Assembly (NCBI GenBank): GCA_041846495.1
Contig: JBGZEX010000080.1
Coordinates: forward strand, 1-16,607
Length of the DNA: 16,607 nucleotides
Reading direction: 5' to 3'
Source: JBGZEX01 sp041846495
GTDB lineage: Bacteria > Bacteroidota > Bacteroidia > Bacteroidales > Marinifilaceae
Shown piece after piece: positions 10,664 through 16,607 of this stretch. How positions within the stretch are numbered: position 1 is the first letter of the stretch; each line of letters opens with the position of its first letter. The notes under the pieces are model-generated. The model was not told the DNA's origin, searched no databases, and was given only the letters and a program-made list of their open reading frames with translations. A program made the position numbers and the translations under genes.

Positions 10664-13132
10664 GTGATATATCCGAACAACTTTGAATATAAGATAGGAT
10701 TTGCAAAGATACGGACATTGATAACGGAGCGATGTCTGTCCGAATTGGGCAACGAACTGACGGATAGGATGAAGTTCTCTACGGACATTGCCGAAATCCG
10801 GGCAAATCTCGAAGCGACCGCAGAATTCATGTCTCTGTTGGCGACGGGGAATGCCTTTCCCGAAGACGGTTTTGCCGATTGCCGGTCCTTGCTGAAAAAA
10901 CTCTCCGTAGACGGAACGATTCCGGACACGGAAGAACTTTACGATTTCAAACGCTCCTTGGAATTGACGGGAGACATACTGGCATTTTTCAGGCTCAACG
11001 GGTCTGCATATCCCATATGGGCGGAGAAGTCTTCCCGTATAAGTTTTTTCCCCTATATATCGGAAAGACTGAATGCCATCATCGGGAAAAACGGCACCAT
11101 AAAAGACAATGCCTCCCGGGAACTTGCCCTCATACGTTCTTCCATCGTATCGAAACAATCCGGCATATCGAAACGGATGCATGCCATTCTCCAATATGCG
11201 CAATCCCAGGGGTGGGCCGACAAAGACGTAGCTCCGGCCGTACGGGACGGACGCATCGTCATTCCTTTGCCGGCAGCCCATAAACGCAAAATCAAGGGTA
11301 TCGTACACGACGAATCCGCTACCGGAAAAACTTCCTATATAGAGCCCGAAGAAATCGTAGAAATCAATAACGAAATCCGGGAACTTCAAATAGAGGAAAA
11401 GCGGGAAATCCAGCGTATATTAAAAGAATTCGCCGATAATCTCCGGCCATATATTCCCGACCTGTATCCGACATACGAATTTCTCGCAGCCGTGGATTTC
11501 ACCCGGGCGAAAGCGAGTTTTTCCAACAGCGTCGACTGTATCCTTCCGTTAATCGAGGACAAGGCCCATATGGAATGGCATAATGCCCGGCACCCGATTT
11601 TACAAATCAACCTGAAAAAAAACGGAAAAACCTTAGTCCCTCTCGACATCAGTCTCGATTCCCGAAACAGAATACTTATCATTTCGGGACCCAATGCCGG
11701 AGGAAAATCCGTCTGTCTGCAAACCTGCGGTTTGCTCCAATATATGCTCCAATGCGGAATACCCGTACCCGTAAGCCGAGATTCCGTATTCGGCATTTTC
11801 AACAACATCCTCATAGACATCGGAGACGAACAATCCATAGAAAACGACCTCAGCACCTATAGCTCTCATCTCATCAATATGAAGAACTTCATACAATATG
11901 CGGACGAAAGCACACTCATCCTCATAGACGAATTCGGAAGCGGCACGGAACCCATGTTGGGAGGAGCCATAGCCGAAGCCGTATTGGGAGCACTCAACGA
12001 CAAGGAAACCATGGGAGTCATCACCACCCACTACGCCAATCTCAAGCATATGGCGTCCCAAACCCGGGGACTTATAAACGGAGCCATGATGTACGACTCG
12101 GCTCGAATGTCTCCTTTGTTCCGACTCGAAATAGGAAAACCCGGATCTTCGTTCGCATTTGAAATCGCAAAGAAAATAGGATTGCCCCAAGATATCCTCG
12201 AACGGGCCTCCGAAAAAATCGGAAAAGAACATATCCTGTTCGACAAACACCTTAAGGATATACTGAGAGATAAATATTATTGGGAAAAGAAACGCGATAA
12301 AATACATAAAAACGAAAAACTTTTAGACGAAACCCTCGAAAAGTATAAAGAGGAACTCAAGGAGATTGAGGCAATGAGGAAAAACATCATCCGGGAAGCC
12401 AAAATCAAAGCTCAAGATATATTGTCCACGGCAAACCGTACGGTAGAAAACACCATAAGGGTCATTCGGGAAACCCAGGCCGAAAAAAAAGCTACCCGGG
12501 AAATCCGGAAAAAAATGGAAGAGGATAAAAAACGGATTCTCGAAGAAGAAGCTGAAAAAGAAGCTGAAATACAACGGAAAATAGAAAAAATCCAAAACCG
12601 GAATTCCCGGAAAAAAGAAGGGAAAAAAAGAAATGACATATATCCGCATACGGGAAACAAGGAGGCTCTCTCCCTCGAAGCGGGAGATTGGGTAAGTCTT
12701 CCCAACGGAGCAACAGCGGAAGTATTGGAAACGAATCCCCAGAATACGGTTGTCGCCTTAGGGGATTTCCGCTCCGTCGTAAAAACGGCGGAATTAAAAA
12801 AACTTTCCGGCAATCGGGCAAAAAAAACCGTCCGCACAAGACCGGCCTCTTCTTATATGGAAAATTTCCAAAACAAACGTCTGAATTTCAAACCGGATAT
12901 AGATGTCAGGGGAATGCGCGGAGACGAAGCACTGCAAAGGGTCGTGGAATTTATCGACGAAGCCGCCGTACTCGGATTGAAAAATCTCCGTGTCCTTCAC
13001 GGGACGGGGACGGGCGCCTTACGACAAATCATACGGGATTATCTTCGTACCAATCCCATAGTCTCGGAATTTAAAGACGAACACGTACAAATGGGCGGAG
13101 CGGGAATCACCGTTATCGTCTTGGATTTATAA
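10664..13132 (+). CDS. mutS2: Endonuclease MutS2 (MutS family ATPase with Smr domain)
   Basis: MutS2 (822 residues) is a MutS-family ATPase that lacks the mismatch-recognition domain. In studied bacteria it suppresses homologous recombination or splits collided ribosomes for rescue (then called RqcU). In order: an N-terminal core and clamp region (1-320); the ATPase with Walker A GPNAGGKS (342-349), signature STYSSHL (397-403), Walker B LILIDEFGSGTEP (418-430) and H-loop TTHY (454-457); a highly charged Lys/Glu-rich coiled coil (about 520-655); a small KOW-like segment (about 670-715); and a C-terminal Smr nuclease domain with DVRGMRGDEAL (747-757) and LHGTGTGALR (778-787). The start is GTG, because an in-frame TAA lies ten codons upstream and the N-terminus MIYPNNFEYKIGF fits the family. 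Length and domains are complete. Confidence 0.96.
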   Translation: MIYPNNFEYKIGFAKIRTLITERCLSELGNELTDRMKFSTDIAEIRANLEATAEFMSLLATGNAFPEDGFADCRSLLKKLSVDGTIPDTEELYDFKRSLELTGDILAFFRLNGSAYPIWAEKSSRISFFPYISERLNAIIGKNGTIKDNASRELALIRSSIVSKQSGISKRMHAILQYAQSQGWADKDVAPAVRDGRIVIPLPAAHKRKIKGIVHDESATGKTSYIEPEEIVEINNEIRELQIEEKREIQRILKEFADNLRPYIPDLYPTYEFLAAVDFTRAKASFSNSVDCILPLIEDKAHMEWHNARHPILQINLKKNGKTLVPLDISLDSRNRILIISGPNAGGKSVCLQTCGLLQYMLQCGIPVPVSRDSVFGIFNNILIDIGDEQSIENDLSTYSSHLINMKNFIQYADESTLILIDEFGSGTEPMLGGAIAEAVLGALNDKETMGVITTHYANLKHMASQTRGLINGAMMYDSARMSPLFRLEIGKPGSSFAFEIAKKIGLPQDILERASEKIGKEHILFDKHLKDILRDKYYWEKKRDKIHKNEKLLDETLEKYKEELKEIEAMRKNIIREAKIKAQDILSTANRTVENTIRVIRETQAEKKATREIRKKMEEDKKRILEEEAEKEAEIQRKIEKIQNRNSRKKEGKKRNDIYPHTGNKEALSLEAGDWVSLPNGATAEVLETNPQNTVVALGDFRSVVKTAELKKLSGNRAKKTVRTRPASSYMENFQNKRLNFKPDIDVRGMRGDEALQRVVEFIDEAAVLGLKNLRVLHGTGTGALRQIIRDYLRTNPIVSEFKDEHVQMGGAGITVIVLDL

Positions 13133-13154
13133 ACGAAAAAAGACGACTTTCATA

Positions 13155-13186
13155 GGGGATTTTTCGCCAAAAAATAAAAAATCCCC
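13155..13186 (+). terminator. Possible mutS2 terminator hairpin
   Basis: GGGGATTTTT (13155-13164) and AAAAATCCCC (13177-13186) form a perfect 10-bp stem with a 12-base loop, 22 bases after the mutS2 stop. The T tract is inside the stem, not after it. The right arm is shared with the neighbouring palindrome at 13181-13198, so the two structures exclude each other. It may be a terminator or an operator half-site. Confidence 0.35.
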
Positions 13187-13198
13187 ATAAATGGGGAT
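13181..13198. promoter_or_regulatory. Operator-like palindrome 1
   Basis: ATCCCCATAAATGGGGAT is a perfect inverted repeat with 8-base arms and an AA spacer. It shares the pattern CCnAT-AA-ATnGG with palindrome 2 (13217-13228). The centres are 33 bases apart, about three helical turns. Both lie just upstream of a promoter, suggesting a dimeric regulator bound twice on the same DNA face. The regulator is unknown. Confidence 0.5.
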
Positions 13199-13216
13199 AT
13201 GAAAAACGCATAAATA

Positions 13217-13228
13217 CCTATAAATAGG
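13217..13228. promoter_or_regulatory. Operator-like palindrome 2
   Basis: CCTATAAATAGG is a perfect inverted repeat with 5-base arms and the same AA centre as palindrome 1. It ends two bases before the likely -33 element at 13231. A bound protein here could contact or block RNA polymerase. Confidence 0.45.
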
Positions 13229-13230
13229 GA

Positions 13231-13261
13231 TTTACAGATACATATTTACACCCTATATTTG
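13231..13261 (+). promoter_or_regulatory. Orphan promoter downstream of mutS2
   Basis: TTTA (13231-13234), a near match to TTTG, is followed after 19 bases by TATATTTG (13254-13261), an exact TAnnTTTG. It points right, toward a stretch with a strong terminator but no convincing gene. Confidence 0.5.
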
Positions 13262-13266
13262 CAATG

Positions 13267-13360
13267 TCATCATAAGCCAAAAATAGATGATAACCCTATT
13301 CCGGATTAATTTGTTTGTTTATCTCAAATGGGAGAGCGGCCTGCTCTCCCATTTCTTCTT
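13267..13360 (+). ncRNA. Candidate small RNA between mutS2 and the sigma factor gene
   Basis: The inferred start near 13267 and the terminator at 13326-13360 would define a transcript of about 95 bases. The 5' part can form a short stem (TCATC with GATGA around AAAAATA). The middle is U-rich and single-stranded (TTAATTTGTTTGTTTATCTC), and the 3' end is the terminator hairpin. That layout is common in regulatory RNAs. A 26-codon frame from ATG 13287 runs through the terminator to 13367, which argues against it being a gene. The call rests only on promoter, terminator and absence of a gene. Confidence 0.35.
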
Positions 13361-13362
13361 AT
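13326..13362 (+). terminator. Strong intrinsic terminator
   Basis: AAATGGGAGAGC (13326-13337) and GCTCTCCCATTT (13343-13354) form a perfect 12-bp stem around loop GGCCT, followed on the plus strand by CTTCTTATTAT. It is the strongest terminator in the window. On the minus strand the same hairpin lies about 37 bases after the sigma factor stop codon, with a weaker tail (TTTGAGAT), so it may also end that transcript. Confidence 0.8.
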
Positions 13363-13391
13363 TATAACGGAAATAAAACCGATTCTCTCAT

Positions 13392-13943
13392 TCAGTGAAA
13401 ACGCATAAGCTCCAAGATAAAAATCGTATAGATGTAATCTTTAAGCAATAAGCGTAAACGCTTATAGGCATTTTGTTTCAGTGTCCGAACGGAATTTACG
13501 GATATATTGAGTTTTTCAGCTATCTCCCCGTTCGAAAAATCTTGAAGAACCAATGTGATGAATTTACGGGAGCGGGGAGCCAAACTATTTATTGCTTTAT
13601 AAATGATCCCGTACACTTCTTCCTCGAATATGGCGCTTTTTACATATTCATCCGAATCGAGGAAAGCGAACGAAGAATAGCGATCCACCACCTCCTTGTG
13701 TTTTATTTCATTCAAGCATAAATTCTTAGCGGTAACATAAATAAAGCCTTTGATATTTTCTTCGGAATTAAATTTCAAATTTTCTTTCCACAAACGGATA
13801 AAACATTCCTGAGCTATATCGGAAGCCTTATCCGTATCTTTCAAATAGGTTTTAATGAACATAACAAGGGAAACAAAATTTTCATCAAAGAAAATTTTGA
13901 ATGCATTTTTATCCTTATCGTTAATTCCGTTCGTAATATCCAT
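13392..13943 (-). CDS. ECF-type RNA polymerase sigma factor (sigma-70 family)
   Basis: This 183-residue alternative sigma factor directs RNA polymerase to a specific promoter set. Region 2 spans about 12-80, with SDIAQECFIRLWKEN (41-55) as the typical ECF core. Region 4 spans about 115-170, with the helix-turn-helix in NGEIAEKLNISVNSVRTLKQ (138-157) and AYKRLRLLLKD (159-169). Length and domains fit the ECF sigma factors of Bacteroidota. The ATG at 13943 is preferred; a TTG three codons upstream (13952) is possible. It follows the AsmA-like gene on the same strand after about 50 bases, so the two may be co-transcribed. No FecR-type anti-sigma gene or SusC/SusD pair follows: the next gene is convergent mutS2. 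What controls it and what it switches on cannot be read from here. Confidence 0.9.
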   Translation of the reverse strand: MDITNGINDKDKNAFKIFFDENFVSLVMFIKTYLKDTDKASDIAQECFIRLWKENLKFNSEENIKGFIYVTAKNLCLNEIKHKEVVDRYSSFAFLDSDEYVKSAIFEEEVYGIIYKAINSLAPRSRKFITLVLQDFSNGEIAEKLNISVNSVRTLKQNAYKRLRLLLKDYIYTIFILELMRFH

Positions 13944-13992
13944 TATCGACAAAAAGACAGGACAAGCGGAGGATAACAGACGTCATCGTACA

Positions 13993-16437
13993 TCATTTCA
14001 AAAAACCTTTTATTTTATTTATCAAGCTATTCCCCGCTTCTTTTCTTATTTTTTTTATCGTTTTCGAAAAATCCGGCTTTAAAACGGGGTGGGTCAAGGT
14101 TCCGCTTATATGTATATCCAAATCTATATCTTTGAGATTTTCGCTTCCGGGAATAGCCGACAGAAGTTTATCGGCCTGTCCTCCGAAATATTTTCTGTCT
14201 ATATTCATGGAAAAATTATAGTCGATACTTCCGTCCACACCCTGTTTCCCCTCCCCCGAAAAAGAATTCCCTCCAATCTTCGTTTTAAAGGGTTTTATAA
14301 TGATATTTCCCTTATCCATTTCGAAGTCGATTTTCAGGTTATCCACATCTAACCGTTTGAGTTTCTCCACATTTATAAGTCCGGCCAATTGCGACATAAG
14401 AGCATTATCCCCGATAACCACATCTTTCGATGCGATATATCCGTTTCCTCCGGCCGTTTTCATAACGGGATTCATCTCTTCGTCCAATTCCGTAAAAAAA
14501 TTCATATCCCAGGATATATTTCCGGAACAATTGGCGGCAAAAGGGATGGTTTTTCTTATAGATGTAAAAGAATTATAGGCGGAATGAATATCCAATTCCC
14601 GGGCTTTTATTTTAAAATCCGCTTTCGGTTTTCGAGGCATGGTCGTATTATAGGTTCCGTAGAACTCCATTTCCCCCTTAAGCATATTCATTTTCAAACG
14701 GTTCAAATAGGCTATCCCCTTTCTTAAAACGATATTCCCGTAGATGTTTCTTATATCGAGATTATCCCATAAAGCGCGTTTTATATCCGTATTCATATCG
14801 AAATCGATGTTTTTGGGAATTTCCACCGCCGAAGAGGTCTTCGTTTCTCTTTGAATATTCCGTCCTGTCGTATCGGATATCCGCAAGGAAAACTCGTTAA
14901 GATTCAAATATTCGGATTTGAGGGAAAAACGTCCTTTCAATTCCTTATTTTTGAATAAATAAGGGAGATAATTCCGTATATAGCCGTCGAGCTTGAAATC
15001 GGATACTCCGAGGGCGGCACTCAACTCGCTCATATGTAATTTATCCGGATAAATATTTATCCGTCCTTGGGGGATATAAAGACCTTGGGGAAAACGAACA
15101 TCTTTGAGTTTTATTTCCCGGAAATCGAAAAATCCTTCGGCGGTGAATTTTTCATATTCCTCATTTTCGATATAACGATATTTTCCGTTTATATACAACT
15201 CCGTGGATAAATCCCCGCTGATATCCGAATCTACGGGCAAGGAGCGTTTAATTTCGGCGAAATTAATCTTCCCCTTTGCCCGGCAATGGATTTCGGGGTC
15301 GTTGAGATTTTCCACTTTAAGTTTTAAATCGAAGGGTGTATTCCCGATTTTGAAATTCAATTTACTCAAATCGACAATTGCCGAGTCCAATTTTCCCCCC
15401 GGATGAAAAGCATGCAACATTATATCGATATCATCTATCGATTCGGGAAGACGGGCATATTGCAACATCCCGTTTTCCACATTCAAACGGATATCGAAAT
15501 GAGGTATTTCGTTCTCTTTCAATTTTCCCTTAACCATAGCCCGAATATTGAAATTTCCCCGGGTTTTTATGTCTTTCGTCCCGTTTTTCAATTCTTCGGG
15601 TATCAATGCCAATATGCTGGAGAAATCCGTTTCCGGCGTATCCATTAAGAAATCCGTATCGTACCCATCTTCTTCCATTCCTAACTTCCCTTGAATGTTC
15701 AATTTAAGATTATTGAGAAGAAAACTGCCATTATTCAGTTCGAAAATCTTATTTTCGAAATCCGCAACGATATCCGTATCCCATCTAAGAACGGTTTTAT
15801 CGAGCCATCGAATATTGGAACGGCGATAGGATATACCGGACAAAAGGATGTGGGTATTGAAAACCGAATGTCGCAAACCGAAATCCCCATTTATCCGTAT
15901 AGCGACATCAGCGATTTCCGCATAAGCGGAATTCCGGTAATCCGAAAACTTAAACCGGAGATTTTCCATATCGAATTCCCCAATTTTAATTTTCTTGGAA
16001 TCCGCAGCTCCGGCTTTTACATCCGCAGTCTCCTCATCGCCGGTATTCCATATTTCCCAGTTTTTACGCCCCGAAGTGTCGACTTCCGGCTTAAGAACCG
16101 CATCTTTTATTTCTATCTTATTTATCTTTACGGTATCCCCCGAAATCAAAGACTTGAGATTCACCGAGAAGCAAAACCGGGAGACAAAAGCAAGGGTATC
16201 CTCGCTCCCGGACTTATCTTCCTGCAAAAGAACATCCTCGACAACTACATTGAGATTCGGAAAATTTTTAAACATTCCCACAGATACGTTTTTTACACGA
16301 AGAGCAGTCGTTAAATATTTACTTCCGGAATCTTCTATGAATTTTACGATAGCCGGCTTGAACACCGAAGGCAAAATTACAAGAATCGAACCTATAAGAG
16401 CAATAATGACAATAATGATAATACCCGCTTTCTTCAT
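13993..16437 (-). CDS. AsmA-like family protein, inner-membrane anchored
   Basis: This 814-residue protein has one N-terminal membrane helix (about 5-23, IIIIVIIALIGSILVIL after MKKAG). It continues as a long, beta-rich periplasmic region that ends in an AsmA-like C-terminal domain (about 560-790). Repeated patterns such as LKLNIQGKL, INKIEIKDAVLKP and VDNLKIDFEMDKGNIIIKP are typical. AsmA/TamB-type proteins form long grooved bridges and are linked to lipid transport and outer-membrane assembly; that role is inferred from the family. The ATG at 16437 is preferred: it has AAGGAG three bases upstream. The frame's upstream TTG (16467) lies inside the likely promoter. The ECF sigma gene follows on the same strand. 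Confidence 0.88.
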   Translation of the reverse strand: MKKAGIIIIVIIALIGSILVILPSVFKPAIVKFIEDSGSKYLTTALRVKNVSVGMFKNFPNLNVVVEDVLLQEDKSGSEDTLAFVSRFCFSVNLKSLISGDTVKINKIEIKDAVLKPEVDTSGRKNWEIWNTGDEETADVKAGAADSKKIKIGEFDMENLRFKFSDYRNSAYAEIADVAIRINGDFGLRHSVFNTHILLSGISYRRSNIRWLDKTVLRWDTDIVADFENKIFELNNGSFLLNNLKLNIQGKLGMEEDGYDTDFLMDTPETDFSSILALIPEELKNGTKDIKTRGNFNIRAMVKGKLKENEIPHFDIRLNVENGMLQYARLPESIDDIDIMLHAFHPGGKLDSAIVDLSKLNFKIGNTPFDLKLKVENLNDPEIHCRAKGKINFAEIKRSLPVDSDISGDLSTELYINGKYRYIENEEYEKFTAEGFFDFREIKLKDVRFPQGLYIPQGRINIYPDKLHMSELSAALGVSDFKLDGYIRNYLPYLFKNKELKGRFSLKSEYLNLNEFSLRISDTTGRNIQRETKTSSAVEIPKNIDFDMNTDIKRALWDNLDIRNIYGNIVLRKGIAYLNRLKMNMLKGEMEFYGTYNTTMPRKPKADFKIKARELDIHSAYNSFTSIRKTIPFAANCSGNISWDMNFFTELDEEMNPVMKTAGGNGYIASKDVVIGDNALMSQLAGLINVEKLKRLDVDNLKIDFEMDKGNIIIKPFKTKIGGNSFSGEGKQGVDGSIDYNFSMNIDRKYFGGQADKLLSAIPGSENLKDIDLDIHISGTLTHPVLKPDFSKTIKKIRKEAGNSLINKIKGFLK

Positions 16438-16464
16438 AAACTCCTTATTAAATGATTTACGATA

Positions 16465-16472
16465 CAAATATA
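16465..16472 (-). promoter_or_regulatory. -7 promoter element of the AsmA-like gene
   Basis: TATATTTG on the minus strand matches TAnnTTTG exactly. The inferred start near 16459 gives a leader of about 22 bases containing AAGGAG before the ATG at 16437. No convincing -33 TTTG is seen at normal spacing. Confidence 0.45.
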
Positions 16473-16543
16473 CACGAGTATTTCACAATAAATACGTTAT
16501 TCTTACAAAATCTTATACGTTTAAAAATAAAGACAGATGCCAT

Positions 16544-16607
16544 TTATCGAAAATAAAGTGCAAGTTTCCGGATCTTATCTTCCGGGAATAATTTTTCATG
16601 TTTCAGG
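16544..16607 (-). CDS. Possible C-terminal end of a gene entering from the right edge
   Basis: On the minus strand one frame is open from the window edge to TAA at 16546-16544 and would encode about 20 residues ending KLFPEDKIRKLALYFR. The other two minus-strand frames hit stops at once. The peptide looks like a plausible amphipathic C-terminus, and the location about 70 bases upstream of the asmA-like promoter fits a gene end. An open frame of this length is common by chance, so the call is weak. Confidence 0.3.
   Translation of the reverse strand, partial: LKHEKLFPEDKIRKLALYFR

Noticed and set aside
10649..12307. Long minus-strand frames opposite mutS2
   Set aside because: They are shadows of the clearly coding plus-strand gene, with no recognisable domains, starts or promoters.
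13278..13285. Minus-strand TATTTTTG as a promoter reading toward mutS2
   Set aside because: There is no TTTG element at the right distance upstream, and it would only produce antisense to the end of mutS2.
13287..13367. A 26-codon plus-strand frame (MITLFRINLFVYLKW and onward) in the gap after mutS2
   Set aside because: Its second half is encoded by the two arms of a perfect terminator hairpin, which would stop transcription before the stop codon. No ribosome binding site is visible.
15691..16591. Long plus-strand frames opposite the AsmA-like gene
   Set aside because: The minus strand has a complete family-like protein with a membrane helix and promoter. The plus-strand translations show no domain or signal and are shadows.

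Overview
The window comes from a member of the Bacteroidota, most likely order Bacteroidales. This rests on the 16S/23S sequence, on repeated matches to the Bacteroidota sigma-A promoter (TTTG about 19-21 bases upstream of TAnnTTTG), on mostly weak Shine-Dalgarno sequences, and on the gene set (metal-type KdsA, a DUF1573 protein, MutS2, a large AsmA-like protein and an ECF sigma factor). I cannot name the family or genus.

Layout. Positions 1-5230 hold a complete ribosomal RNA operon on the minus strand, transcribed 16S-23S-5S from two tandem promoters. Its 16S-23S spacer carries no intact tRNA, only what looks like the remnant of one. Positions 5370-5860 hold a minus-strand tRNA-Arg(UCU) with a good promoter, followed by a doubtful small reading frame and a clear terminator. 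A DEAD-box RNA helicase runs on the plus strand (6203-7414) and converges on kdsA. The minus-strand pair rarA-kdsA overlaps by ATGA and is probably one transcription unit. Just upstream of rarA is a short coding-looking remnant. On the plus strand follow a secreted DUF1573 protein and mutS2, the latter with its own promoter. The 13133-13391 gap contains two matched palindromes, a promoter and a strong terminator but no convincing gene, so it may encode a small RNA. On the minus strand an AsmA-like membrane-anchored protein is followed after about 50 bases by an ECF sigma factor with no anti-sigma partner in view. A possible C-terminal fragment of another minus-strand gene lies at the right edge.

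Most genes here are housekeeping: translation (rRNA, tRNA), RNA remodelling (helicase), lipopolysaccharide synthesis (KdsA), replication-fork and ribosome or recombination maintenance (RarA, MutS2), and envelope functions (AsmA-like, DUF1573). I found no defence island, CRISPR array, insertion sequence or prophage. The best candidates for something undescribed are the gene-less promoter/terminator unit at 13150-13360, the shrunken tRNA in the rRNA spacer, and the coding remnants next to tRNA-Arg and rarA.
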